Positions 18,741 to 27,859 of a DNA stretch of 64,000 bases are shown here, one piece after another. A program made the position numbers and the translations under genes. The notes under the pieces were generated by a model that was not told the DNA's origin, made no database searches, and saw nothing but the letters and a program-made list of their open reading frames with translations. How positions within the stretch are numbered: the first letter of the stretch is position 1; each line of letters begins with the position of its first letter. The stretch is from NCBI RefSeq assembly GCF_001942345.1, contig NZ_MKKI01000001.1, positions 1-64,000 on the forward strand, written 5' to 3'. The DNA is from Corynebacterium sp. CNJ-954 (lineage in GTDB: Bacteria; Actinomycetota; Actinomycetes; Mycobacteriales; Mycobacteriaceae).

Positions 18741-19445
18741 ATGTCCCGTGACCCCCGCGACCCCGCCGTCCGCATCGGCGACGCCGACCGCGAAGCCGCG
18801 TTGTCCGTCCTCGCCGTCCATTTCGCCGACGGACGTATCACCCTGACCGAGTACGACGAGCGGTGCAAGGACGCCGCAGCGGCACAGACGCGGCAGGAAC
18901 TGGACGTCCTCTTCCGCGACCTGCCGGCACTGCCCAACCAGCCCGGCCCGCCCGGTCAGCCGGTGTCACCGGGCACGGACGTCTCGGTCTACTCCGCCGG
19001 AGAACTCGCCGAACAGCACCGGCGCGGATCACGGCCGCGGGCCGGGATCATGGCCCTGACCACGCTCGGCGCCGTCGGAGGGGCGATCGCGCTCGGCAGC
19101 GACGCCTCGGCGATCATCCTGCTGCTCATCCCGGCGATGGCGGTGCTGCTCTACGTGCTGAAGATCGGCCCGGAGTCCTGGCACACCCCCAGTCCGGAGG
19201 CGTTGGAACGTGCCCGCGTGCGCCGGCTGCGCCGCGAGCACCAGCTGGCGTTGGAGGAGCAGCAGCATTCCCAGCAACTCGCGCTGGAGGAACAGAAGGC
19301 CCGCCGTAAACTGCGTACCTCCGAGATGACAGGCGATGCCATGGACATCGCACAACGCGCGATGAAAGGGGCCGTCGGCAGGTTCGGTAAGGACGGCAGA
19401 AACGGGAAAGACAGCAGCGACGGCAGGGACGGCAGCGACAGCTAG
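18741..19445 (+). CDS. DUF1707 membrane protein
   Basis: A 234-residue protein. Residues 1-55 are a DUF1707 domain (RIGDADREAALSVLAVHFADGRIT, then EYDERCKDAAAAQT). A Pro/Gly-rich linker follows, then two hydrophobic segments (MALTTLGAVGGAIALG and a stretch containing AIILLLIPAMAVLLYVL). The C-terminal third is a charged Gln/Glu/Arg-rich helix, likely coiled coil, and the tail is Lys/Gly/Asp/Ser-rich. A TACACT box ends 7 nt before the ATG, suggesting a leaderless mRNA. The function is unknown. It is convergent with the next gene, overlapping it by 4 nt. Confidence 0.8.
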   Translation: MSRDPRDPAVRIGDADREAALSVLAVHFADGRITLTEYDERCKDAAAAQTRQELDVLFRDLPALPNQPGPPGQPVSPGTDVSVYSAGELAEQHRRGSRPRAGIMALTTLGAVGGAIALGSDASAIILLLIPAMAVLLYVLKIGPESWHTPSPEALERARVRRLRREHQLALEEQQHSQQLALEEQKARRKLRTSEMTGDAMDIAQRAMKGAVGRFGKDGRNGKDSSDGRDGSDS

Positions 19446-20677
19446 TCGGTGAAGCTTCCGCGCCCGGGACGTCCGAACCGGGCGAACTGGTCCACCACGC
19501 CGGCGAACATCCGGATGCCCACCGGGAGGCAGGCCTCGTCGAACACGATATTCGGCTGGTGCAGGTCCGGCTTCTCCCCCGAGCCGGTCCAGGCGCCCAG
19601 CCGTGCCATGGCACCGGGGACATGTTCGAGGTACCAGCTGAAGTCCTCCCCGCCGGAGGACTGCGGCGCCTCCTGCAGGGCATGCGGGTCGACGTCCTTC
19701 ACCGCCTGCGCCATGATGGCGGTACAGGCGTCGTCGTTGGTGACCGGCGGGACGCCCTTGGTGTAGCGGATTTCCGCGGTGGCGCCGGTCGGTGCCAGGA
19801 TCTGCTCGACGAGCCGGGGGAACACGGTGTCCAGCTCCCGCCACACCGTGGGACTCCCGGTCCGCAATGTCCCCAGCAGGGTGGCTTCCTGGGGAATGGC
19901 GTTGAACGCCGACCCGCCGCTCACGGCGCCGAACGTCAGCACCGTGCCGGTGCGCGGATCGACCCGGCGAGAGAGCAGGCCCGGCAGCTGGGTGATCAGC
20001 AGCCCGACGGCGTAGATCACGTCGGCGGTGAGATGTGGTCGGCTCGTGTGCCCACCGGGTCCACGCACGATGAGCTCGACGACGTCGGTCGCCGAGGTGA
20101 TCGCGCCGGTGCGCACCCCGATCTGCCCGGCGCGCAGTTTCGGCTCCGCGTGCACGGCGAAGATGTGGCTGACCCCCTCCAACGCCCCGGCGCGGATGAC
20201 ATCGGTCGCCCCGCCGTCGAGGACCTCCTCGGCAGGCTGGAAGATACACCGGACCTGCTGGTCGAGTCCGTGTTCCCGGTCATATTCGGCAAGTGCACAG
20301 GCCAGGCCGAGCACCACGGTGGTGTGGATGTCGTGACCGCAGGCGTGCATCACTCCGGGTGTGCGGGACGCGAACTCGAGGCCGGTGACCTCGGTGAGGG
20401 GCAGGGCGTCGATGTCGGCGCGGAAGGCGATGGCCGGTGCACCCGTCCCTCCCCCGATGTCGACGGTGACCCCGGTCCCCGGCAGTCGACGTGGTGAGAG
20501 CCCCGCCTCCGTCAGTTTCTCGACGATGAACTGCGTGGTCCCGGTCTCCTGGTGGGACAGCTCAGGGTGGGAGTGCAGGTGGCGCCGCCAGCCGATCACC
20601 GTGTCGTGGTTGTCGACGGTCCAGGCGGCGACGGCGTCAACCACCGGGACAGAGTCGGCGGAACCAAGAGTGCTCAC
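19442..20677 (-). CDS. M20-family amidohydrolase/peptidase
   Basis: A zinc hydrolase of about 411 residues in the M20D (hippurate hydrolase/AmiA-like) group. It has RRHLHSHPELS, FRADIDALPL, MHACGHDIHT (metal ligands), FQPAEEVLDGGATDVI with the catalytic Glu, and SSGGEDFSW with the C-terminal ligands. The GTG at 20677 is preceded by AAGGAG with a spacing of about 10; the frame stays open to an ATG at 20746 without support. Substrates in this group include N-acyl amino acids and indole-amino acid conjugates, so none can be assigned. Divergent from the nucleoside phosphorylase gene. Confidence 0.88.
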   Translation of the reverse strand: MSTLGSADSVPVVDAVAAWTVDNHDTVIGWRRHLHSHPELSHQETGTTQFIVEKLTEAGLSPRRLPGTGVTVDIGGGTGAPAIAFRADIDALPLTEVTGLEFASRTPGVMHACGHDIHTTVVLGLACALAEYDREHGLDQQVRCIFQPAEEVLDGGATDVIRAGALEGVSHIFAVHAEPKLRAGQIGVRTGAITSATDVVELIVRGPGGHTSRPHLTADVIYAVGLLITQLPGLLSRRVDPRTGTVLTFGAVSGGSAFNAIPQEATLLGTLRTGSPTVWRELDTVFPRLVEQILAPTGATAEIRYTKGVPPVTNDDACTAIMAQAVKDVDPHALQEAPQSSGGEDFSWYLEHVPGAMARLGAWTGSGEKPDLHQPNIVFDEACLPVGIRMFAGVVDQFARFGRPGRGSFTD

Positions 20678-20815
20678 TGAAGCGGTGCTCCTTAGCGAAG
20701 ATAAACAGACGGGGCCCGAAAAGCCATTCTCGGCCATCTTAGTCACGCCACCCCCGTACGCCTATCGCGGGGCGTACCAGGACCCCGGCAGGGCGTCCCG
20801 TCCTATGCTGGTCCC

Positions 20816-21709
20816 ATGGTTGATTCAGTGGTTGATTCAGTGGCCCCTCCAGACATGTCCCCCTCCGACACCGCTGCTGTCGCCGCCGACGCTGCCGCCG
20901 AACTCGCCCGACGGACCGGCCGCGACGCCCATGACGTCGCCGTCGTCCTCGGTTCCGGGTGGCGCCCTGCGGCGGACGTGCTGTGCGGTGGTGCCGGCGA
21001 GGGGGTCTCCGGCATGACGGAGTTCCCCATGTCGGACCTGCCCGGGTTCCTGCCCCCGACCGCGGAGGGCCACGGCGGCACCATCCGCAGCCTCGAGCTC
21101 AACGGACTCCGGGTCCTTGTCCTGCTGGGCCGGACCCACAGCTACGAAGGGCACCCGGTGTGGCGGACGGCGCACGCGGTACGGACCGCGGCGGCCGCCG
21201 GCGTACGGCGACTCGTCCTGACCAATGCCGCAGGCGGTCTCGCTGACGGCATGACGGTCGGCGAGCCGGTGCTGATCAGCGACCACCTCAACATGACCGG
21301 ACGCACACCCCTGGTCGGCGCAGACTTCGTCAACCTGGTGGACGCCTACTCCCCGGGTCTGCGTTCGCTGATGCAGGAGCTGCGTCCGGGTATGCGGGAA
21401 GCGGTGTACGCGATGATGCCGGGACCGCAGTACGAGACGCCGGCGGAGATCGGGATGCTGCGTACCCTCGGTGCCGGCCTGGTGGGCATGTCCACGGTGT
21501 ACGAGACCATCGCCGCGCGTGCCGCGGGTGTCGAGGTCCTGGGGCTCTCCCTGGTGACGAACCTGGCGGCCGGGATCACCGGCGAGGCGTTGAACCACGA
21601 GGAGGTGCTGGCGGCCGGGGCAGCCTCCGCCACCGAGGTGGGTTCGTTGCTGAGGACGTTGATGGAGAAACTCGGCGACGCCGACGGACGGACGGAGGTC
21701 GGCCGGTGA
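20816..21709 (+). CDS. punA: purine nucleoside phosphorylase (trimeric type)
   Basis: A 297-residue enzyme for phosphorolysis of inosine/guanosine in purine salvage. Motifs: [49 protein letters not shown] (ribose-pocket Glu) and LVTNLAAG with the Asn that favours 6-oxopurines in the trimeric class. The first codons are a 12-nt tandem repeat giving [16 protein letters not shown] box ends 7 nt before the ATG, so the mRNA may be leaderless. It overlaps the phosphomutase gene by 4 nt and lies near upp, the deoD-pmmB-upp layout of mycobacteria. Confidence 0.93.
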   Translation: MVDSVVDSVAPPDMSPSDTAAVAADAAAELARRTGRDAHDVAVVLGSGWRPAADVLCGGAGEGVSGMTEFPMSDLPGFLPPTAEGHGGTIRSLELNGLRVLVLLGRTHSYEGHPVWRTAHAVRTAAAAGVRRLVLTNAAGGLADGMTVGEPVLISDHLNMTGRTPLVGADFVNLVDAYSPGLRSLMQELRPGMREAVYAMMPGPQYETPAEIGMLRTLGAGLVGMSTVYETIAARAAGVEVLGLSLVTNLAAGITGEALNHEEVLAAGAASATEVGSLLRTLMEKLGDADGRTEVGR

Positions 21710-23283
21710 CCGCACAGCTGAGGTTCGGGACCGCCGGTCTGCGCGCGCCCGTGGGGCCGGGCCCGGACCGGATGAACGTGTCGACGGTGACCCGCGCGAC
21801 CGGCGGCGTCGCCGCGTGGTTGCGGGCCCGCCACACCGGTGACGCGCCGGTGAGCGTCGCCGTCGGGTACGACTCGCGGTACGGTTCCCACGCCATGGCG
21901 CGTGCCGCGGCCGAAACGTTCGCGGGTGCCGGGTTCGACGTCACCCTGATCGCCCATCCCGCGCCGACCCCGGTCATCGCCTGGGTCGTGAAGCACCGCG
22001 GTCTGGACGCCGGTGTGCAGATCACCGCAAGCCACAACCCCAAGGAAGACAACGGCTACAAACTCTTCCTCGCCGGAGGGTCCCAGCTGGTCAGTCCGGC
22101 GGACCGTGAGATCGAGGAACTGGTCGACGGGCAGCCGGAGGCACCGGACATCCCGCGCTCCACCACCGTGTCCCTCGATCTCGGTGCGGTCGACGGGTAT
22201 GTCTCCGCCGTGGCCGCACCGTTGTCCTCCGGGGACGGTCAGGTGCTGGCGGCACGTCGTGACCTCACCGTGCTCTACACTGCGCTGCACGGCGTGGGCG
22301 GCAGCACCCTGGAGGAGGCGTTCCGGCGGGCCGGCTTCCACCGCCCCGAGACCGTCGTCCCCCAACGCTGGCCGGACCCGGAGTTCCCCACCGTGGGTTT
22401 CCCGAACCCCGAGGAGCCCGGAACCTGTGACCTCCTGTTGTCACAGGCCGGTGCAGCCGCACCCGGTGACCGCCCTGACCTGCTGATCGCCCTGGACCCG
22501 GACGCCGACCGGTGCATGATCGGCATCCCCGACGCCGACGCGGACTCCGGGTTCCGGATGCTGCGCGGCGACGAGACCGGCCCATTGCTCGCCCAGCGGG
22601 CCGTCGACCTCCGCTCCCACGGCGACGGGCCGGCGTCCGTCGTCGCCACGACGGTGGTGTCCTCCAGCCTGCTGGGGCGGATCGCCGCGGCCCGCGGGTG
22701 GGACTTCCGGGAGACGATGACCGGCTTCAAGAACCTCGCCCGCGCGGCCGACGATGCCCCGGGCGAGCTGACCTACGCCTACGAGGAGGCGATCGGCACC
22801 TGCCCCTTCCCCCAGATCGTGGCGGACAAGGACGGCTTCGCGACCGCCCTGCTCGCAGCCACCTGGGCGGCGGAACTCAAGGCGGCCGGCTCCTCCCTGC
22901 AGGACGAACTCGACCACCTGGACAAGGAGTTCGGCCCGGTGCGCACCACCCAGATCCCGGTGCGCTGCGACTCCGCCGCCGCAGCCGCACAGCTGGTGGC
23001 CGACTGGGCCCAGTCGCCCCCGGCGGCGCTCACCTCCGGGCAGCCGGTGACCACCGGCCCGCTCGACGGGAAGGATCCGACCTCCGGTGTGCGGCTGACC
23101 TGGGCAACTGGTGAGGACTCGTCCGTCCCCGAGCTGGCCTGCCGCGTGATCGCCCGCGCCTCGGGGACGGAACCGAAGGCGAAGTTCTACCTCCAGGTCG
23201 CCGGAGCCCCCGGCACCGACGTCGGTGAGGTCGAGGCGTCGCTGGAGCGCCTCACCGCCACTGTCGCCGCTGTCCGGGGGTGA
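21706..23283 (+). CDS. pmmB: phosphohexomutase/phosphopentomutase (PmmB-like)
   Basis: A 525-residue alpha-D-phosphohexomutase starting with GTG. The four domains are recognisable: [11 protein letters not shown] at the start, the phosphoserine loop [13 protein letters not shown], the metal loop [12 protein letters not shown], the sugar-ring loop [12 protein letters not shown] with YEEAIG, and a C-terminal phosphate loop [12 protein letters not shown]. Substrate preference (mannose, glucose or pentose phosphate) cannot be read from this. Coupling to a nucleoside phosphorylase (4-nt overlap) favours pentose 1-phosphate/5-phosphate interconversion in nucleoside salvage. Confidence 0.9.
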   Translation: MTAQLRFGTAGLRAPVGPGPDRMNVSTVTRATGGVAAWLRARHTGDAPVSVAVGYDSRYGSHAMARAAAETFAGAGFDVTLIAHPAPTPVIAWVVKHRGLDAGVQITASHNPKEDNGYKLFLAGGSQLVSPADREIEELVDGQPEAPDIPRSTTVSLDLGAVDGYVSAVAAPLSSGDGQVLAARRDLTVLYTALHGVGGSTLEEAFRRAGFHRPETVVPQRWPDPEFPTVGFPNPEEPGTCDLLLSQAGAAAPGDRPDLLIALDPDADRCMIGIPDADADSGFRMLRGDETGPLLAQRAVDLRSHGDGPASVVATTVVSSSLLGRIAAARGWDFRETMTGFKNLARAADDAPGELTYAYEEAIGTCPFPQIVADKDGFATALLAATWAAELKAAGSSLQDELDHLDKEFGPVRTTQIPVRCDSAAAAAQLVADWAQSPPAALTSGQPVTTGPLDGKDPTSGVRLTWATGEDSSVPELACRVIARASGTEPKAKFYLQVAGAPGTDVGEVEASLERLTATVAAVRG

Positions 23284-23287
23284 ACTG

Positions 23288-24016
23288 CTAGCGGGGGTCG
23301 GTGAGGTCGATGTTGCGTGGCCCGTAGAGGCGGTCCCCGGCGTCGCCCAGGCCCGGGACGATGTAGGCGTTCCCGTCGAGTTCCGGGTCAATCGTGGCGG
23401 TGACCAACCGCTTCACCGGGTACCCGGAGTCACGTACCGCCTCGACGCCCGGTACCGCGGACACCATGCAGACCACGACGATCTCCGTCGCACCGCGCTC
23501 GGCCACGAGTCGCAGACCGTGCAGCAGCGAGCCACCGGTGGCCAGCATCGGGTCAACGAGGAAGACGGTACGCCCCGACAGATCGTCCGGCAGCGCCTCG
23601 AGGTAGGGCACCGGCTCGTGGGTTTCCTCGTCCCGGGCCATCCCCAGAAAGCCCACCTGGGCGTCAGGGATCATCGACAGGGCAGGGTCGATCATCCCCA
23701 GGCCCGCACGGATGATAGGGACGATGATCGGTGGGTCCGCCAGCCGCCGTCCCGTCGCCGTCGCAACCGGGGTCTCCACAGCGAACTCCTCGGTCTCCAG
23801 GTCCCGTGCCGCCTCGTAGACCAGCATCGCCCCGAGGTCAGCCAGTGCTCCCCGGAAAGCGACGTTGTCGGTGCGGGCGTCCCGCATGATCGTCAGCCGC
23901 GACGCGGCGAGCGGATGGTTGACCTCGACAACCTCCATGCCGTTGTCCGTGCCTGACTCTGTCACGCTGCTCTTCCCGGTTCGCTGCGACCGCTGTGTCC
24001 GCTGTGTCTCTGCCAT
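23288..24016 (-). CDS. upp: uracil phosphoribosyltransferase
   Basis: Converts uracil and PRPP to UMP. The core has [45 protein letters not shown], the PRPP loop [11 protein letters not shown], and a C-terminal [16 protein letters not shown]. The start is uncertain. ATG 24016 (242 residues) is used because TATTTT ends 7 nt upstream, a leaderless pattern. It adds a Gln/Arg/Thr repeat-like extension, and the conserved core begins at an ATG at 23938 (216 residues). Convergent with the pmmB end. Confidence 0.92.
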   Translation of the reverse strand: MAETQRTQRSQRTGKSSVTESGTDNGMEVVEVNHPLAASRLTIMRDARTDNVAFRGALADLGAMLVYEAARDLETEEFAVETPVATATGRRLADPPIIVPIIRAGLGMIDPALSMIPDAQVGFLGMARDEETHEPVPYLEALPDDLSGRTVFLVDPMLATGGSLLHGLRLVAERGATEIVVVCMVSAVPGVEAVRDSGYPVKRLVTATIDPELDGNAYIVPGLGDAGDRLYGPRNIDLTDPR

Positions 24017-24078
24017 ACCGTCCAAAATAACCCACGATCGTGGGGAACCTCCGGGCACCCGGGCGAGTCTCTCTCACC

Positions 24079-24420
24079 ATGGCAATCGTAGATACGTCCC
24101 CGAACGGCTCCCTGGCGGTGCTGGCCGCCGACACCGACGTCCTCAGAACGGTGGTGACCCGCATCGGCGATTTCGCCGACCGGCTCTCCTCGACGGTGCC
24201 CGGTCAGCCGATGGTCCTGACCGCCGGTGTCCCGCAGGCGGCGCGTCTGGCAGCGACGCTGCACCAGGCACGCGAACGACAGGTCGGTCTCCTCGCGGAC
24301 TTCGCCAGCTTCTACCGTGCAGGCGCCACCTCGCTCAGCTCCGTCGCCGACGGACTGAACGACGCAGAGGACGCGGCCACCACGTCCTTCAGGACGTTGC
24401 ACACCGGACGGCTCGCATGA
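24079..24420 (+). CDS. small helical protein upstream of NlpC/P60 hydrolase
   Basis: A 113-residue protein with no signal peptide or membrane segment. It is almost entirely predicted helix, with an Ala/Leu/Arg heptad-like pattern (DVLRTVVTRIGDFADRL, then AARLAATLHQARERQVGLLADF). The stop region overlaps the ATG of the next gene by 4 nt (ATGA). Size and all-helical character recall WXG100/ESX-associated proteins, but no clear WXG motif is present, so the family stays unassigned. Start ATG 24079 is chosen over 24040 because the upstream codons look non-coding. Confidence 0.6.
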   Translation: MAIVDTSPNGSLAVLAADTDVLRTVVTRIGDFADRLSSTVPGQPMVLTAGVPQAARLAATLHQARERQVGLLADFASFYRAGATSLSSVADGLNDAEDAATTSFRTLHTGRLA

Positions 24421-25396
24421 CCGACCTCCTCGCCCTGGTCGAGCCCATTCGTCGGCTCGTCCCCGATGCCGCTGTACCCGGGCTGCATCCGCTCTCGCCT
24501 CTCACGGATGCCGGGGCAGGGCCTCCAGCCGATCTCGTCGCCGAACTGACCCGGCACATCCCGTCCGCCGTGGACGCCGTCCTGCGTGGCGCAGCGGGCA
24601 CCGCAGCCGTCCAGCGTCTGACCGCGGCCGGTGTCGGCGCGACCGAACTCCTCGAGGTCTCCGCGGAGGTGGACACCGTGGCTCAGGACGGGGCAGCCGC
24701 GGTGAACCGTGCCGCCGTCGACATCCTGGAGATCGCCGAGCAGTGTCTGCGGCAGATCCTCGCTCGGTCGTCGTCGCCCCGCTCTCACCGACCACGCCGG
24801 CTGCTGCACTGCAGATCGCCTGCACACACCTGGCGCAGGCGCAGGCCCGTCTCACTGCACTGGGGACGGAGCTCGAGGCACTCGTCAACCGCGTCACCGC
24901 AGCGGAGGCGAGGCTGCCGGAGGCACCTGCGGAACTGGCGGGACCGTGGGAACCCTCGGGACCGTCGGCGGCCGGGTCGTCAGAGACAGCACCCCCGACC
25001 TCCGGGACGGGGGAACCGGTCGGGGACGCCGCTGTCCCGGGCGCACCGACCCCGCAGGCGGCAGCCGCGGTGGAGGCGGCGACGTCCGCACTGGGGACGC
25101 CCTACGTGTGGGGCGGTACATCCCCGTCGACAGGCGTCGACTGCAGCGGACTGACACAGTGGGCGTACGGCCAGGCCGGGGTCGACCTCCCCCGTACCGC
25201 CGACCAGCAGGCCGTCGGAGCCCAGGTCAGTGAAGACCAACTGGCCCCTGGAGACCTGGTGGTGTGGGACGGTCACGTCGCGATGGTCACCGGCGACGGC
25301 CAGATGATCGAGGCCGGTGACCCGGTCCAGGTCAACCCGGTGAGAACAGAGAACATCGGCATGGGGTTCCTCGGTTTCTACCGACCCACCGCCTGA
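24417..25396 (+). pseudogene. NlpC/P60 cell-wall hydrolase, frameshifted as read
   Basis: The gene starts at ATG 24417 with a helical N-terminal region (MTDLLALVEPIRRLVP to EIAEQCLRQI). Near 24762 the coding signal moves to another frame (SVVVAPLSPTTPAAALQIACTH) and runs to 25396. One missing G in CTCGCTCGG restores a continuous protein of about 326 residues; the 980-nt span is one short of a multiple of three. The C-terminal NlpC/P60 domain has TPYVWGGTSP, the catalytic Cys in VDCSGLTQWAYG, PRTADQQ and the His in VVWDGHVAMVTG. No Sec signal is visible. The alternative is a separate short gene starting at GTG 24743. NlpC/P60 enzymes cleave peptidoglycan stem peptides. Confidence 0.75.
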
Positions 25397-25408
25397 GAGG
25401 AGACACCC

Positions 25409-25588
25409 ATGCCCACCAACCGCGGCCTTGCCCGCATCACCACCACACCCCCGGTACCGGAATACAACATCCAGCAGTTCCTCGGGGAGCCCCCACCGAC
25501 AGTGCCGGCGGTACTCAAGGCCGACCTCTTCTCCGCTGCGGGCGCACACGGTGGTCCGGTCATCGACCGCGGTCGTCCTTCCAGCTAA
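25409..25588 (+). CDS. 59-residue hypothetical protein
   Basis: A short ORF that begins 12 nt after the NlpC/P60 stop, with AGAGGAGA just before its ATG. The product is 59 residues, Pro/Thr-rich at the start (MPTNRGLARITTTPP), with YNIQQFLGEPPP in the middle and no signal peptide or membrane segment. It ends with TAA, whose bases start the TAACAT box of the next gene. The ribosome-binding site and tight spacing support expression with the hydrolase. No family recognised. Confidence 0.5.
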   Translation: MPTNRGLARITTTPPVPEYNIQQFLGEPPPTVPAVLKADLFSAAGAHGGPVIDRGRPSS

Positions 25589-25599
25589 CATCTGTCGTC

Positions 25600-26925
25600 A
25601 TGGCAGACAACGGAATCGTGACCCTCGAGCTCGAGACAACCTCCGGCACGTACTACACCCTCTGGGCCCCGGGCTGGGTGTCCCGCGGCGAGCAGTGGCA
25701 GGCTTTCCTCGGTGACGACTCCGGGGTCTTCGCGTTCGAGTCACCGGCGGCGCTGCTCGCCGGGATCACCGCCTCCTCGGCCCACGACCTGGCCGGGCAC
25801 CCGGACTGGCCGGCGTTCATGGACGGTGCCGAGACCAAGGTGACACCCCGCAGGGGCGGCAGCATCAGCTTCATCGAGCTGCCCAACAACCTCGCCGGAC
25901 GGCCGTCGTTCGAGAACACCCGGACGGTCTCCAACGCTTTCCAGGTGCTGCGCTCACTCGGGACGGTCTGCGGCATCGACCGGATCAACCGCTGGTTCCG
26001 GTCCTACTCCGTCCTGGCCAACGTCAGCCGTGGACAGGACCATTACGCCGGGGAGAACGGCCTCGCCGAATGGTCGAGCGTGGGATTCACGGTGCGGGAC
26101 AACTGGGTGGAGATCCTCGACGCCGTCGACGAGGCTCTGGTCACGCCGGATCTCGGTGACAATGCCGCCAGTCTCGTCGCTGCAGCACAGAAACGGATCG
26201 ACGACGCCGCATCAGCCCCCGGGGACGCCACCGACTCACCTTCCACGGCTGCCGGGGCGGCCGGAACGGCGGATGTCACCGCGGCCTCCGCAACCTCCGC
26301 AGACACCCCAGCCACCGCCGGGGACGCAGACGGTGCCGAGGGTGACGACGCAGATTCAGCCGCCGACCCGTACGACACGACCCCGTGGGGAAACGCCGGG
26401 ATCGATCCGATCCGTGTCACGGTGGACGGCACCACCGTCTACACCCTGCGGTGCTACGTGGGGAACCGGTCGCCGGTCTTCCTGGGGCACCGGGGTGAGA
26501 TCAACACTTTCACGTCATCCCGCTCCCTGGTGCGGTGGATGATCGACGCGAAGGACCATGATCTCGCCGAGATGGAGACCTGGGGGGATCTGGTGACTCT
26601 GGCCAACGCCGGGGAGCTGGAGGTCGAGGTGCATCCGTCAAACGTCTACGGCTTCACCGGTCTGCGCAGCGATATCACCGAGGGCATCGACGCTGTGGAC
26701 ACCGACCAGCTGGGACGCGCCTACGAGCTGCTCGCCGATGCCGCGGACTGGGCGCAGGACGACGGAGTGAACAAGGTTCTACTGGCGTACCCCCGCCTCC
26801 AGGACTACATCGCCTACATGCTCGGTTCGCCCTCTGCGGCGACGCCGACCGCCCCCTTCGACGAAGAGGCGAACGGCTGGACGCAACTCGAAGAGAACCT
26901 GACGAACCGTTTCAGCAAGTTCTGA
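25600..26925 (+). CDS. hypothetical protein with two duplicated modules
   Basis: A 441-residue cytoplasmic-looking protein with no signal peptide. An N-terminal module (residues ~5-75: GTYYTLWAPGWVSRG, FLGDDSGVFAFES, HDLAGHPDW) is repeated after a long Ala/Thr/Asp-rich linker as a second module (residues ~270-340: VYTLRCYVGNRSP, FLGHRGEINTFTS, HDLAEMETW). Between them an AGRPSFENTRTVSNAFQVLRSL segment precedes a domain ending in DNWVEILDAVDEAL. A TAACAT box 8 nt before the ATG suggests a leaderless mRNA. The protein is not recognised functionally. The gene faces the next one across a GC-rich hairpin. Confidence 0.8.
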   Translation: MADNGIVTLELETTSGTYYTLWAPGWVSRGEQWQAFLGDDSGVFAFESPAALLAGITASSAHDLAGHPDWPAFMDGAETKVTPRRGGSISFIELPNNLAGRPSFENTRTVSNAFQVLRSLGTVCGIDRINRWFRSYSVLANVSRGQDHYAGENGLAEWSSVGFTVRDNWVEILDAVDEALVTPDLGDNAASLVAAAQKRIDDAASAPGDATDSPSTAAGAAGTADVTAASATSADTPATAGDADGAEGDDADSAADPYDTTPWGNAGIDPIRVTVDGTTVYTLRCYVGNRSPVFLGHRGEINTFTSSRSLVRWMIDAKDHDLAEMETWGDLVTLANAGELEVEVHPSNVYGFTGLRSDITEGIDAVDTDQLGRAYELLADAADWAQDDGVNKVLLAYPRLQDYIAYMLGSPSAATPTAPFDEEANGWTQLEENLTNRFSKF

Positions 26926-26962
26926 GGCTGCAGCCTCAGGGCCCCAGGGACTTCAGGGGCCC
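26922..26962. terminator. bidirectional hairpin pair between convergent genes
   Basis: Two adjacent GC-rich hairpins. One is an 18-nt perfect palindrome (CTGAGGCTG/CAGCCTCAG, 26922-26939) that includes the stop of the gene on the left. The other has 7-bp arms (26939-26945 with 26956-26962) around a 10-nt loop that contains the minus-strand stop. There is no T tract, which is common for terminators in GC-rich actinobacteria. Confidence 0.5.
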
Positions 26963-27624
26963 CAGACGGTGTCGTCGTACCAGAAGTCGTCGAACCGGGC
27001 CAGAGGTTCTGCTCCGTCACCGGTGGTGAACCACAGTTCGGTTCCGAAGAATTCGACTACGCCACCGTCGACTCCGACGGTGTAGATGCCGTCGACGATG
27101 TCCACCTCCTCATCCGTCGCGACGTCCCCCCGTGCGACGCCGGTGGTGAAGTCACCCCGCATGTACAGCGTGTCGTCGGCGTCCGAGACGCACACGACCA
27201 CCGCCGCTCCCCCGCCCTCGCCGGCGTAGACCCAGGTGTCGAAGCCGTCACACACCGCGTTCTCGTTATCGAGGTACCCGGTGTAGCCGAGCCCCGGCGG
27301 TAGGCCGTCCTCCGGAATGAAGTCTTCGGCAGCGGGACCATCCTGTCCGTCGACGAGGTAGTCGTCGAGCGACTCTGACGGTGAAGCGCCGGGTACCGCC
27401 GAGTCAGCGGGGCTCGAGTCCCTGCCGATGAGCCAGAGGCCTACCGTCCCTACGGCGATGAGCACGGCAAGGGCCGCGATGACGACGGTAACGACCAGAC
27501 CACTCCGTGGCTCGGGGGCTCCTGCTGACGGGACGGCCTGTTGCGGTCGGTGGTACGGGTTCTGCGGCTGGTAGTCGGGCGGGGACTGTTGTCCGTCCCC
27601 ACGGCCCCAGGTGTCTCTGTCCAT
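26953..27624 (-). CDS. single-pass membrane protein with two-Cys ectodomain
   Basis: A 223-residue protein. A cytoplasmic Gln/Pro-rich N-terminus of about 40 residues precedes one membrane segment (VVTVVIAALAVLIAVGTVGLWLIG) and an acidic extracellular part. The ectodomain carries CDGFDTWVYAG followed by VVVC 20 residues after the first Cys, then TLYMRGDF. The same pattern appears in the protein at 33052-33765, so the two are paralogues. The Cys pair could form a disulfide outside the cell. No known family is recognised. It lies beyond the DUF222/HNH gene from the kinase cluster but in the cluster's orientation. Confidence 0.72.
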   Translation of the reverse strand: MDRDTWGRGDGQQSPPDYQPQNPYHRPQQAVPSAGAPEPRSGLVVTVVIAALAVLIAVGTVGLWLIGRDSSPADSAVPGASPSESLDDYLVDGQDGPAAEDFIPEDGLPPGLGYTGYLDNENAVCDGFDTWVYAGEGGGAAVVVCVSDADDTLYMRGDFTTGVARGDVATDEEVDIVDGIYTVGVDGGVVEFFGTELWFTTGDGAEPLARFDDFWYDDTVWGP

Positions 27625-27755
27625 GCTGTGTCACTCTCCGGTGCCGTCCGGCACAATTCACTTTTCTTGTCCTCGTCTCGTCACGGTGCACGTTAGTGCC
27701 CCTCCGGCGGGGAGTAGCTCATCGGGTGGTCGATCATGAACACAACGAACATTGC

Positions 27756-27784
27756 TTGACGAACAAACATTCGAATGATACTGT
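27756..27784 (+). promoter_or_regulatory. promoter with LexA-like (SOS) box in the spacer
   Basis: A -35 TTGACG (27756-27761) and a -10 TACTGT (27779-27784) are separated by 17 nt. The sequence ACGAACAAACATTCGA (27759-27774) lies across the -35 and spacer. It matches the actinobacterial LexA consensus TCGAAMANNTGTTCGA at all but three defined positions, including both CGAA/TTCG cores. The site would block RNA polymerase if bound. It serves the DUF222/HNH gene starting at 27860. Confidence 0.6.
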
Positions 27785-27859
27785 GCAGTCAGTAGAAGAT
27801 GAAGCATGTTGGTAGGGACAACAGAAACTCATGTTCGAGTCTCACAGGGGGGACACCGT

